Shown piece after piece: positions 1-10,709 of a stretch of 64,000 bases of DNA (position 1 is the first letter of the stretch; each line of letters begins with the position of its first letter). This DNA is from Tretioscincus oriximinensis (lineage: Eukaryota > Chordata > Lepidosauria > Squamata > Gymnophthalmidae): contig JAJVDF010000262.1 in NCBI GenBank assembly GCA_022410635.1, positions 443,541-507,540 of the forward strand, written 5' to 3'. Below the pieces are notes generated by a model that had not been told where the DNA came from, did no database searches, and was given only the letters and a program-made list of their open reading frames with translations. Both the position numbers and the translations under genes were made by a program.

Positions 1-895
1 TCTCAAGTTAAACCTTCATATAATCTTCTCTATCCTAAAGAACTCATATCGCATCTTGATCAGTTGAATCTGCCTCTAAAATGCTCCCTTTCCGTGTGGT
101 CAAAATGGCAGAAAAAGTTGGCTCCCTATCCATCTCCATTGACGCCACTTAAACTCCTTCCTAAGGCTCCTAATTGGGTATCGAAATCTATTTGGGACTC
201 ATTTGAAAGGGCTGGTTGTCACACAGTTTACGACTTGTTTGTGCTAGATCTTAAATCAATTACGCATACAGATCTACTTGAACTAGTTGAAACCCCTACA
301 CACCGCTGGTTAGAATTTTTAGCTATTGAAAAATTTATCACCTCTCCTGACTCAGGAGCTGGAGGTAACAGAACCTTAACTTCATTCGAAAACTATATTC
401 TGTCTGACGCTCCCTTGGAACGAGGTCTGTCCTCTCAGATATACCGTATCCTCCTTGACCAGGATGACCCTAAACAACTCGCATTGAAACAATTTTGGGA
501 ATCTGAAGGAAAAGTTCCGATTGATGAAGTAGAATGGTCTAGACTTCCAAGTAAGCTATACAATTCCCATAAATCTTAGCTAGATAGAGAACTCACCTTC
601 AAAATTATATATAAATGGTACTATACCCCTCTGTTATTACATCGCTTCAATAAAAATCTCAGTCCATTCTGTTGGCACGGTTGTAAGCAAATTGGTACAT
701 CTCACATACTGGCTTTCATTCCTTCCAACATACCCAGAATGAGGACTTACAATGTTTGTAACAGTATAGTATGCGACTTTTCATCTTTACTGCATTACTA
801 TATTTCTGGATGTTTGTTATGTATGTTTATTCAAAAGATTTTATGTATGTTATTTCAACTTAATAAAATTTGTTAAAAAAAAAAAAGAATTGTAC
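1..895 (+). mobile_element. LINE L1 3' end (decayed ORF2 C-terminus, 3' UTR, poly-A)
   Basis: The stretch 64-579 is open for 171 codons. Read on past the stop at 579, the same frame gives a segment containing KIIYKWYYTPLLLHRF and SPFCWHGC, which resembles the C-terminal region of vertebrate L1 ORF2 (endonuclease/reverse transcriptase; Tyr-rich helix followed by a Cys-containing tail). Stops and frame changes after 579 show that it is dead. A short 3' UTR ends in AATAAA-like sequence at about 862 and an A-run at 876-887, as expected for an L1 insertion on the plus strand. The 5' part lies outside the window. It sits downstream of, and antisense to, the visible SGK2 exons, so it is probably inside an SGK2 intron. 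The family call rests on recognition of the C-terminal motif only. Confidence 0.75.
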
Positions 896-1019
896 ATGAA
901 CTCATGGGTGGAGAAGAGTGCCAATATTTTGCTCAATTTCATTTGAAAATGAGCTTCAGAATGACAGCATTGATTGAGCTGCCAAATATCTTGTATCAGG
1001 AAAACCAACACGTACGTAC

Positions 1020-1151
1020 CTCACCTCCATTTACATAGTCTAGTACAAAGTAGAGTTTCTCTTTAGTCTGAAATGAATAGTGGAGTCCCACAAGAAATGG
1101 ATGTTTTACATTCTTCAACAAGACATTGCGTTCTGCCATTATGTGGTTTTG
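1020..1151 (-). CDS. SGK2: SGK2 exon: beta3-alphaC to hinge of the kinase domain
   Basis: The exon is 132 nt, 44 codons, phase 0 at both ends. It reads from [12 protein letters not shown] through [14 protein letters not shown] to LDYVNGGE. The acceptor is ttcacag before CAA (at 1151), and the donor is GAG followed by gtacgt (at 1019/1020). It carries the alphaC helix glutamate context (HIMAERN), the beta4-beta5 strands and the hinge LDYVNGGE typical of SGK and AKT kinases. It follows the KKKE end of the previous exon without a frame break. The next downstream exon (FFHLQRER-type sequence in the family) is not in the window. An open frame on the plus strand over the same bases is a shadow. Confidence 0.95.
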
Positions 1152-1386
1152 CTGTGAAGGATCCAGAAAGAGAGGGAATTGTGAAGAAAAAGTCTGAGAA
1201 CACATTATCATTTTTATTTTGTAATATGATGGGCCTCAGATGCCCAAAATTATATAAAATTAAGAAGACTTTAATTTGGCTCTTCCTGCACCAGGCTTTA
1301 TTTTGGAATACAGCTTGGTCTAGGGCCTTTCCATCTGCATATTAGTATAGGCTGTTAGCAAGGCCTATAGCAATGTTGGTCACAAA

Positions 1387-1598
1387 TAGGCTTACCAGAT
1401 GACCTCTTCGGTGTGTGGGGGGGTTGAAAACCCATTTTTGGGGTGCCTCCTGTTTTTTTCTGAGGGAAAAAAATACAAATAAAAAAGATATTTGAAAAAA
1501 AAAATCTTTTTTTGAAAACTTTTTCCTCAGAAAAAACTGGGAGGCACCCCAAAACCAGGGTTTCAACCCTCCCCAAAAGGGATCATCTGGTCAGCCTA
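1387..1598. mobile_element. Palindromic MITE, family 1 copy A
   Basis: The element begins TAGGCTTACCAGATGACC and ends GATCATCTGGTCAGCCTA. The two halves are inverted copies: ttttggggtgcctcc on the left, ggaggcaccccaaaa on the right. The centre is A/T runs. It is a non-autonomous DNA element with long terminal inverted repeats and lies in an SGK2 intron. No clear target duplication is visible here. Related complete copies are at 13772-13944 and 41144-41350. The minus-strand open frames over it are artefacts of the inverted repeat. Confidence 0.8.
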
Positions 1599-1639
1599 GA
1601 AAGAGCAAGTTAAAGCATGCGGTGGAAATTAATTTAAGG

Positions 1640-1805
1640 CTGAAAGTAAAAGAAGAAGGGAAAAGCAAAGAATGAGGTGGATAGTTAATGTCAAGGAGAC
1701 ACCAACAGGCTTCACGAGCAGTGGGGGACAGAGGAGTCTGGCGTGCTTTTGTCTATGGGGTCATGAAGAATCGGATATGACTGAATGACAGAACAACAAC
1801 ACAGC
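1640..1805 (+). mobile_element. BovB (RTE) LINE 3' end
   Basis: The segment contains gacagaggagtctggcgtgc, atggggtcatgaagaatcgg and actgaatgacagaacaacaa, in the order of the BovB/RTE 3' end. The same tail is shared by squamate Sauria SINEs. BovB is known to be abundant in squamates and to have moved horizontally between reptiles and ruminants. The copy is truncated at its 5' side and degenerate. A Sauria SINE tail is an alternative, because no tRNA-like head was found. Confidence 0.75.
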
Positions 1806-2947
1806 AGAAATAATTTTCATGAAAACTTTTTAAAATCTTGTATAATCAAATATAGCACCACATTCTGCTTAGGGTAAAAGGTAGGTAACAGTGCAACATC
1901 TTTAATTAGTATATTAGAGGGGAAATTTCAGCAAGTATAGTTTATAATATCTGCAGTATTTGCTGAAATTTTCTCCTTTTGCTCCAGCCTGACTGGCATT
2001 TAAAATGGGATTAAAAATAAGCTTCACCATTACTGGCCCCACTGTTTTTCTGTTTAAAATAAACAGAAAATTGTTTGGGTCAGTGTTGGCTCACAGGCAA
2101 ACGGACTTTCCTGAGATTCTCTGGGCGGATGTGGTCTAAAACAAGAGAAACGTTATTCAGATTTTCTCTGGCCTCAGTATATTTCTGAGACTAAGTTCTG
2201 TTTTATTTGCTTTAGGGGCTAGATTATTTTGGGGTGGAGTTATCCATTTTAAGAAGGGGAACCACCACTACCCTGGAAACTTTCCTCTGCCAAATGGGGG
2301 AATTCCTAAGAGGGTGTGTGAAGGAGATGGGGCTGTTCCAATCTTTCTCTCTACAAGCATACACAGCAAAGGCTACAGATCAACAAAAATAGCAATAAAG
2401 TTTTGGCTCTGGTGTGTTTTTCAACTGCTGTGATAAAGCTGCAGCTGCCAAATGGTGATTAGGACTTTTTTCCAGAGTTGATATTTGTACAATGTAAAAG
2501 TTTCACAAACTTCAGTCACTGTTGGGGGGGCAGAAAACCCAGGGAGGTAGTATTTATCAGCAAATGGAGGAGACCACTTTCTGATCCATCCTTCCTTACA
2601 TAATTGTTGCAAGGAGGCTCGAAAGAACAGGGAATGAAAACTGATAATGGCACCTTCTCCCCCATGCAAACCCTTTGGGAACTTCAGCAAACATAAAATT
2701 TGCCAAATTTATAGTCCTCCTTTTTCATTCCCCAGAAGTGGCTGTCTCCATCCACAAATAGTCTTCTTTTTCTATCTCCAGTGGGGCCTGAAAGTCTGGT
2801 AGAAATGAACATGGTTTTTTAATACATATATTAAAGATGCAGCACAGCACATATGGAGAATGGCAGAGGAAAATCAACATAACTCACATTTTAGTAAATA
2901 AATCTATTTTGTTTGTGGTGTGAAGGATTTTTTTTTAAAAAAAATAC

Positions 2948-3031
2948 CTCTTTTTTCTTGAGGATAGATTTCTTCTGTAGAACTTTCACAGCATAGAATC
3001 TTCCATCAGACTTGCGTTTTGCCAAAAGTAC
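2948..3031 (-). CDS. SGK2: SGK2 exon: catalytic lysine region
   Basis: The exon is 84 nt, 28 codons, phase 0 to 0, beginning VLLAKRKSDG and ending KSILKKKE. FYAVKV contains the invariant ATP-anchoring lysine (VAIK motif) of the kinase N-lobe. The acceptor is gaattag and the donor is GAG|gtattt. The exon is too short to appear as an open frame starting with Met but is unambiguous by family match and phase. The plus-strand sequence around it is otherwise plain intron. Confidence 0.94.
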
Positions 3032-3295
3032 CTAATTCAGAATAAGACATCATAAGCAGAGGAGGAACAAGAAATGGCTCTACTTTTCATGCATCCCAAA
3101 AGCAAGGACAGTCACCTTCCAGTGGACAGTGGATAGGGCTGCTAGCAGCAATAGGAGTTACAAGTTGGAATAGGCAGAATAGTGCATGGTCTTGAACCTG
3201 AGCAAAATGCAATAGCCAATTAAAACTGGTTCATATACGAAAAATCAGAATTGGAAAGAATGTTACCTGCCCTGATACCTTCAGGTAAGTTAGTA

Positions 3296-3550
3296 AGAAA
3301 GAAAGAAAGAGAAAGAAAGAGAAAGAAAGAAATGGAAAGGAAGAAAAGGAAAGAAAGAAAAAGAAAAAAAGGAAAGGAAAGAAAAAAGGAAAGAAAGAAA
3401 AGGAAAGAAAGAATGAATGAATGAACGAAAAGGAAAGGAAAGAAAGAAAAGGAAAGAAAGAAAGGAAGAAAAGGAAAGAAAGAAAGAAAGGAAAGAAAGG
3501 AAAAGGAAAGAAAGAAAAGGAAAGAGAGAAGGAAAAAAAGAAAAAGGAAA
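3296..3550 (+). repeat. Purine-rich GAAA/GGAAA microsatellite
   Basis: About 250 bp of near-pure purine on the plus strand made of GAAA, GGAAA and GAAAAG units, with a short gaatgaatgaatgaac interruption near 3411. All long open frames over it (Lys/Glu/Arg-rich on plus, Phe/Ser-rich on minus) are repeat artefacts. It lies in the SGK2 intron just upstream, in transcription direction, of the exon at 2948. Confidence 0.95.
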
Positions 3551-3733
3551 ATTGGAACCTCCCACAGAGGAGTTTCAAATAAAAAATAAAAAATTTAAAA
3601 CTGCAAATGCACATGCAAACATTTGCACCACTTCCTCCCTCCTCCCTCCTCTTGTGACAGAGTGCATCATACGTTATTTACATGAGAAATGGACAGCATG
3701 CAAAGGAACCTGTAGCACCATTGCATGAAAGTA

Positions 3734-4195
3734 AGGTTGCCAAACGTCCCGGGAAGGCGGCACAATCCCGGCTTTGGGGACTAAAATACAGTCCCCTCTG
3801 GGTTTTAAGAGAAAATCCCGGATTTTTACATTCCCCGATGCTGCATCAGGAAATGTAAAAATCCAGGATTTTAAAGGCAAAGGAGCCATCAGGGCTGACG
3901 GCTGCAGCCCGAGCAACGCTTTCCAGGGTCCTGAAAGGAACCTCGGAGCTTGCTGTAGCTGCTCCTCTGCTGGAGGCAGGGTTTCGTGCCTGCTGTCAGG
4001 CAGAGCGCGCCAACTCGCCTCCAGCAGAGGAAAAACGCTTGGGTTTTTGAAAGGAGAACAGAGCTTTTGTGCAGCTCTGTTCTGCCTGTCTCACAACAAG
4101 CGTGCATATGTGTGTGTGTGTGCATGTGCAGGTGCGTGCGCGCAAGCCCACCCCCCCGTCCCGGTTTTGGGTTGCCAAAACATGGCAACCCTACC
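3734..4195. mobile_element. hAT-type non-autonomous DNA transposon with 8-bp target duplication
   Basis: The element is flanked by the identical octamer TGAAAGTA at 3726-3733 and 4196-4203. Its ends are inverted: left AGGTTGCCA, right TGGCAACCCTACC. The interior is GC-rich (cccggattttta, a gt/gc-rich tract at 4105-4145) compared with its surroundings. An 8-bp target duplication with short inverted ends is typical of hAT elements. The overlapping open frames (4 of up to 156 codons on both strands) show no family similarity and are not genes. Confidence 0.85.
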
Positions 4196-4999
4196 TGAAA
4201 GTAGTAGGAGTACATGTATTGATAAAACAGACAGCCTGAGATAAGGAACATTTTTGTTTTGCTCCTACTGCTTGGTTATGCAACAGCTGACGGAAATATA
4301 AATAGTTACTTGTACAGTAAGAGTGATTTAAAAGTCTTTAAACTATGAGAAGTTCCTTTGGATTTCATCTCTCAGAATTAGCCACCACAGTGATTTTTCC
4401 ACATAAATGCATCTTGCTTGGGCTTGTTGACAAAACTCTACCCAAGGTTCCAAACAGAAGTCTGATGTCCTTTCTGCTATGAGCCATATTTCTGGATTAT
4501 ACCTCAAAAAGGCTCTGGGCCTTCTTTAATCTGAGGATAACAGGTCTATAATCTGAAATATAATCTACTGTAAAGTCTAATGAAGAAAGGGCTAGACTCA
4601 GATGTGGATGACTGAAATGTTTTTGTTTTGTTTTTGCACAGACACTGTGGATCCCATAAAAGATATTTCATGCATTTCTTATTTTCATGCAGAAGAAAGG
4701 AAGTTTGGCACTCATGTCTCTGTTATTTTACCCCATCTAAATTATCTTTCAGGGCTGCTATTTGCATCACACAGAGCAATAAATAAAACTCAGTGTATGT
4801 AACACAAAGTATTGAAGAGAAGGCAACAGACTCCCATGGCCAAATAAACTGCTTATCGCACAAAACTGATTTTGAGTATTATAGTAAGACAGCAGACTGC
4901 CCTTATTGGAAGTTTATATTTGTACTACTTATTAGCATGTCATACTCTAGATTAAATAGAATCATTTAACAAGGCTAGAATTCTGGACCTGTTTTATAC

Positions 5000-5124
5000 T
5001 TGGCCTTATTCAGAAGTGGTTTAAGGTTTCTGCTGTCCAAATACCTTTCCATGCCAGCACTGTCCACAACAGGATCAGTGCTAGCAGGACCCTTAGACCA
5101 CTTTTGGAAACAGAATAAGGCCAA
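5000..5124. repeat. Short fold-back element
   Basis: The ends are inverted copies: ttggccttattcagaagtgg at the left and ccacttttggaaacagaata followed by aggccaa at the right. The interior is not conserved. It is a small degenerate inverted-repeat element in an SGK2 intron. The 190-codon minus-strand open frame crossing it has no recognisable domain. Confidence 0.55.
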
Positions 5125-5687
5125 ATGTGAAACAGCACATGCGCTCCTTGAACTATGAAAGCAACAAACACCCTTTTGATATCGATCTTTCTTTGGGTAA
5201 ATAAAATTTCTGGCTTCTTTGTAGTTCCTTTTTTTTTAAATAACAAACATGGACTATGGAATACCAAGGAAGAACAGAAGGGGAATATAGAGAAGGGATG
5301 GAGAAATAACCCTGTGAGTCCTGTACAAATGAATGCTATAAATTGTGACCATATACCCCACATGGACATAATACCTACATACACTGTTCCATTTCTGCAT
5401 GCAGCTGCTAGTGTGGGATAAGATTCTGCACTTTGAACGGAAAAGGTTCCATCTATCACAGAAAAAAACAACTCCTCATGAGAGATGGGATAGAGAAGGT
5501 GTTTACAGATTTCCCTCCCATGTGCCTCTTTGGAAAATACTTTGTTGAATATGTGGAGACCCAGCCTAGGACACCATTTCAAGAAGGAGAGAAAATAGAA
5601 ACCCTAGGTGAAAAGCCCAAAAGGATCAAGAATGGGTTCGGGATTGCAACTAGGTTGTTTGTAATTCATGACAAATATCAATTCCAA

Positions 5688-5998
5688 GAAGAAGAAGAAG
5701 AACTAGGTTCTCATACCCCGCTTTTCTCACCTTTCAAAGGGACTCAAAGCGGCTTACAAGGGTATTTTGCCCGAAGGCTGACATTCTATCTTCCCCACCA
5801 GACTCTGGTGGTTCCCATGTATCTACTTGCAGTCAGTTGCCATTTCTTGCAATTCTTGCTATCGAATAGCTAGGTTGGCTAGAGCTACAGGCTAGTGGAA
5901 GGTGCTCACACCTCCTCACAACCCACACAGAGCTTCGAAACCCCATCTCCCAGGCGAGAGACGAATTCCTAAGCGACTGAGCTATCCGTGCCTGCAAG
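5688..5998 (-). mobile_element. tRNA-derived SINE with (GAA)n tail, copy 1
   Basis: Read on the minus strand, the head is gcacggatagctcagtcgct with a later ggtttcgaag, resembling the A and B boxes of a tRNA-like pol III promoter. A body follows, then a 3' end with the motif aaagcggggtatgagaacct before a (TTC)n tail. The near-identical plus-strand copy is at 24097-24451 and a more diverged one is at 45474-45695. The tail resembles L2/CR1-type LINE 3' ends, suggesting which LINE machinery mobilised it. Confidence 0.8.
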
Positions 5999-6174
5999 AA
6001 CACACACACCAGATTGAAACAGTGTGATGGCAGTGTTCTGCATGCTCGGCACTTTCAACATGTCACCCAGGCACACGTGTCACTTCTGACTCCCAGCCTC
6101 CCAGTTGCAGCCCACGTGAATTTTAAAATCACAGACATCGAAAAAATTATCATTTTCCAAATTAGACCACTCAC

Positions 6175-6232
6175 TTTTCCAAAGCTTCCTTTGCCAATTA
6201 TCTTTAGGAAATCAAAATCAGTTGGCTTGGCA
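6175..6232 (-). CDS. SGK2: SGK2 exon: start of kinase domain with glycine-rich loop
   Basis: The exon is 58 nt: one base completing a split codon, then 19 codons from AKPTDFDFLK to GKGSFGK. GKGSFG is the glycine-rich nucleotide-binding loop. The sequence just before it matches the (A/N)xAKPTDFDFLK stretch shared by SGK paralogs. The acceptor is tttcaaatag at 6233, and the donor is AAA|gtgagt at 6174. The preceding exon must end with two bases of the codon completed by T, so Asn or Ser is likely. SGK family kinases diverge strongly upstream of this point, which makes the previous exon hard to place. Confidence 0.92.
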
Positions 6233-8265
6233 CTATTTGAAAAAGGAAACAAAGTAAAAGAAGACTTATTAAAAAAAATTGAGGAAGACAATTGTCCCCT
6301 GACAAAGAACATCACACAGAGAATCTTATTTTATATCAGTTTCCATCATTTTGGTGTATGTCAGCTGTTTTACACTGTCCCAGTAACACTGTTCTGAATA
6401 CAAATTCTAGACCTCAGATACAAAGAAATACTGAAAGAATGAATCTGGGTCAAAACAATCTAGCAATCTATATGTACAGCCCAAACAGCTTTCCTGGCTA
6501 GTAGATTTTAAAACATAATTCTAGAAGCAATAAAGTGACAATCATCAACAGCTTAAAATGTACATTATTGCTTGTACAATTATAATCTAAAATCTAGAAG
6601 CCAGTAAAGTTTTTTAGCCTATACGTATGGATCGTTAGATTGCGTTGACTCTTGCTTTCTCTTGATGGGCGATAAAGGTTGCTCAGTACTCTCTTCCACT
6701 CTATTCACAGAAAGACGACAGCAGCAATTTTGCAATCACAATTTCTTGCAAAAATACAGAGATTGTACAAGGGCATCTTCAGATAAGGAAACTGCAGGCT
6801 CTTCTTTTGCCACCACAAACAGACAGCAGGAGGCAACCCCAACTGCTTACCACTGGGCTGCTGTGACACCCTCCAGCCCTGGTACCACCCCCACTTCCCC
6901 TGACATAGCCCACCTCCACAATTTCCTCTGAAGTGAATATCAACCTACACAGCTCTTATCCCATTGTTGGGGAAAAAAACATGGAAAGCCAAAGAGGCAC
7001 CAATAGGTTCACCATGTGGCAGGGTAACTGGCAATGAAGGGTTTCATGGGAACCCAGGAAAAGTGTGATGAAAGGCATTACAGAAACAAGACTTTCAGAA
7101 ATACATTGTAAATTGCACCTCTAAACGTACTAGTTTCCCATTTCCCATCAACTCCCCTTCCCTCCAAATCCTGCCCTTCCCCTGCCCTGGTGGTGGAGTT
7201 GGTGGTTCCAGGTTAAATCCAACTTCCCCTTAACTGAAATGAGTGAGGTTTAAGATAAAATGGAGCAAATTACATTTAGTGGGTGATTCTTGTTATAACT
7301 CCTATGAATTGAAGTTCAGCCTTTCGCAACACTATGTGCCCATACAATCAAACAATGAAGTACTCAGCCTGCAGATATTTGAATCCAACCAACTTCAGGG
7401 AGAGCATGTCAATAAAACCTTATTGTATCTTTTAGCACTGCAAAAGGTTTGCACTTACTTTGGATTTGCAGAAGGTCCAAGGTTGATGTTGTCTGTTGGT
7501 GATGAAGGCTGATGGTGATTTAAAACAAATAGATAGTTAACTGGAATTAGTACTATTAGCCGAATTCATAGTCATACTGTATGTTAAGGCCACTGGAATA
7601 CCTATACAACGCAAAGGAAGATGATGATTGCCTCCATGCTGCAAGAGGGAACTACAGGATGACGTTGGCAAAAATGTGAATTAAGTTCAGGTCCTTATCT
7701 GTTTGTACACTTGCTATTGTGATGGTGCAGTGCAAAGTTGCAGGTATTTTGATGTTGCAGGGGTCATTCAGTCTGTTTCAGCCCCTGTTTGTGTGGGGTT
7801 TTGATGATGGAGTCCAGGAGCAAGTGTCCAGACATGAGACCATCTCAAAATAGTCCCAGGCAAATCTCATGTTTTAGGCTCACACATACTGTGACTCAAC
7901 ATTTGTATTAGATACATTCCCTACTGACCTCTAATCTCTTGAAGCAATATTTAGGAATAAATGTTCATCTCATTGTATTACTATCTATTTCTCTCTCTCT
8001 TCCCCCCCCCCCCCCCATGCACATGCACGTGAACACACAAACATACAGAGTAAATATTTAGAAAGGCTTAGAAAAGCAGAAAAGAAGGAATACAACACAA
8101 TGGATCAAAATATCTCCTGGATTGTCTTCTGAAGAGCTGCAAGATCTTACAAAAGATGAACGAAATTGTGAGTATTTGTTTATGAAATCAACATAGTCAA
8201 ACTTGATTCAGTGAAGCTGTGTGACAAATATATAAAAACCATTTAATACACATTTTGAACCTTAC
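6233..8265. other. SGK2 intron or upstream sequence, no gene seen
   Basis: The interval is unremarkable AT-rich sequence. A C-run lies at 8002-8016 after a (CT)n stretch. Open frames of up to 89 codons show no family resemblance. No clear SGK2 exon with the INLGPSxN-type sequence seen in other SGK proteins was found. Confidence 0.6.
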
Positions 8266-8273
8266 CTGGCCAT
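8266..8273 (-). CDS. SGK2: Tentative SGK2 5' exon end (ATGGCCAG then donor)
   Basis: On the minus strand a strong donor (CCAG|gtaagg) follows ATGGCCAG. The two leftover bases AG join the leading T of the exon at 6232, giving Met-Ala-Ser then AKPTDF in frame. This ATG has A at -3 and G at +4. Another ATG lies two codons upstream in the same frame, and a TAA closes the frame further up, so the coding part would be very short and the rest of the exon 5' UTR. This would give an SGK2 form with almost no N-terminal extension. Support is only phase, donor and start context; the 5' boundary of the exon was not determined. Confidence 0.3.
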
Positions 8274-8686
8274 TATCATCTGAGCTTTTGGGCTGATCCA
8301 TTAAAGCAGTGACTCTTACAGCACTACAAGAGATATGACAACCATTAGCCAGAAGCAGTTCCTAGATATCTGAAGATCCACAGGTGTTCTACAAAAATTG
8401 CAGGCTATATTCCTTGGCTTAATTAGCAGATTCTATCCCCATCAAAATAAATTTTACAAGCACAAACAGAACAGCAGAATGTTTTCACTCATAAAGATCT
8501 CATCAGCAAAACAAATGTGTGTCCTCTTTCCTGTCTCTGATACTAACATCCCACTCTAATTCCCTTAATTAAGGATCAAAGTACACAGGATATGACAACA
8601 GCAAAAATATTTATGACTAACTCTGAAAGCTTATACAAAGTTTCACTCAGAATGGAAAATTAGATTGAGAAGAAAGTAAACGAATC

Positions 8687-9034
8687 CAGTGGCGGCTGGT
8701 GCAATTTGGGGCTGGGGAGCCCCAGGTTCCTCCAGCCTCAGCAACGTTAGGAAATGGGCTGGGAGGAGGCACATTCAAGCACTTATTGGTCTCTCTGTCA
8801 GTCTGAAAGTTGAATGTCAATAAAAAATGGCACCTCTATGGAGACTGAGAGACTGTAGCCCCACCTAGGCAGCCCCCCATTGGTTCTGGGATTGGTGATT
8901 CCTTCTGCCAATTAAAAAGCTGCCTGGAGCTTTTTGATTTGTTGGCAGCTCCTCTATGAAAGGAGATTTTTATCATTGATTTTAATCTCTGAGTGTTCGC
9001 TGAACCCCACAAACCCAGAGGCCAGCCGCCACTG
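8687..9034. mobile_element. hAT-type MITE with 8-bp target duplication
   Basis: The ends are perfect inverted repeats: left CAGTGGCGGCTGG, right CCAGCCGCCACTG. The flanks are AACGAATC (8679-8686) and AACAAATC (9035-9042), an 8-bp duplication with one mismatch. Length is 348 bp. No transposase frame is present. Confidence 0.85.
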
Positions 9035-9244
9035 AACAAATCCCTATCTGCATCATTCCCCAGTTGAAATCTACTTTTAAAATGCAATTAGTCCTTTGGG
9101 ACTCCATTGCCACAAAAGATTTAGTTGGTTTAACGTTCCAGTTTGATCCACACTAGATGGACCTTTAAAATTTCATTCTAGACCTTTTAGAACTTTCCTC
9201 TGGTCTGATCCCAGTTCAGAAGCCTTGTCATTTAAAACATTAAT

Positions 9245-9411
<167 letters not shown>

Positions 9412-10639
9412 GGAAACAGACAGAATACAATGCCCAAGCCCAGAATTCTGGATGTGCTTAGAAGGTTTCCTCTGATGTCACTGCCTGGTTTCAGCAATGG
9501 TAGTGAAGTGGCCTGGTTTCAGCAGTGGCAATGGCACAGCTTTATTCCATCAGCAGTGTGGGGCCTGCTTTCAACAGCCTGTTTCTAGCAGTGCCAGTGT
9601 GACCTGCCTCTGGCAGTGGCAGCGCGGCATGCTTTCAGTAGTGGCAGTGTGGCTGCTTCCAGCAAAAGGACCTGTTTCCGGAAGTGGTAGCTTGCTTTCC
9701 GACCAGGAATAGCAGTGGCAGCTTGGCTGGTACCTTTTCAGAAAAGCAGGGGATGGGCTTTGCGTAGGACTGCTTGAGACTTACTCATTCTTTTCCAATT
9801 GAAATATGGCAACCCTAGATTTGGAGACCAAGTGCCTGGTGTTCTGAACACTGTGTTAGCTGGAAAGGGGCATATCACTCTCTAGTCTTTTTCCCCTCCA
9901 AAACTGAAACCTGAAGGAGGGGATTGGTTTTTTTTCCTTTTTTCCCCTTACCCCTCCATATAAGGATCCCCTTCCCCACATAGCCCCTGATAGAACCCAA
10001 GGAGAGGGGTTCTTCTTTCCCTTCAAACAATGACCCTTCTGGTTACATTTAAAAAGATTTTTAAAACCCCTCGGAGAAAATAAAAAGGCAAGATTCAAAC
10101 CTTAATAGAAAAACTATTAATGGATAACATTTTTTTAAAAAAATGAACCTTAACATGGTAGATTTACACGTCATCACCTAATATTTGTGGAGTCAACACT
10201 CTTACGTTCCTAAGCTAAAAGTTTTATTCCCTCTTGTGTCCCATACAGAGGCAAGCCAGGAAGAAGGCATGCTAGCCCATAATACTCTTCACCTCCGTTA
10301 GGAGGACCCCAGAGTAACATTATCTAGCTGATTCTTTTTTCTCCATCTCAGCAGTTCTAAATAAGCTCACTAATTCTTGAGAAACACTAGGAAATCAAAG
10401 ACCAGACATTTAAGCAGTTTCATTTCGGGAAATTTACTTACATCTGCATAAGAAGTAGCCTTCACTAGAAGCAACAAAGCCATATTGAGTCAACAAATCC
10501 TGGGTTTTTCAGGAGACTTTTCCCTTGGTGCCTGCTTGAGCCAACTAACACGATTCCTGACTCATTGCTCATAGAAGGTTACCTTTGGGTATGATTTAAA
10601 GCTGCAGAAAGCCACAGAGAGAACTATATAGATACTCAC

Positions 10640-10709
10640 TAGGAGCACAGCCTGGAACTGGAGGCCTTGACCGTCTGCTCTAACCTCTCTCGTCCGTGCT
10701 TTATGAGAT
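10640..10709 (-). other. Candidate 70-nt 5' exon of SGK2 (coding status unknown)
   Basis: On the minus strand there is a long pyrimidine-rich tract ending ctcgtag at 10710, then 70 nt with several CpG, then a good donor (CTA|gtgagt). Two of the three frames are open. One of them would end in phase 2, as required by the SGK2 exon at 6232. No recognisable SGK N-terminal motif is seen in either frame. It could be a 5' UTR exon, an alternative N-terminus, or chance splice signals. Confidence 0.35.

Noticed and set aside
3231..3728. Long Phe/Ser-rich and Lys/Arg-rich open frames
   Set aside because: They are translations of the GAAA microsatellite.
5010..5582. 190-codon minus-strand open frame in an SGK2 intron
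   Set aside because: No recognisable domain, crosses a fold-back element, and lies in intron between firm SGK2 exons; likely chance.
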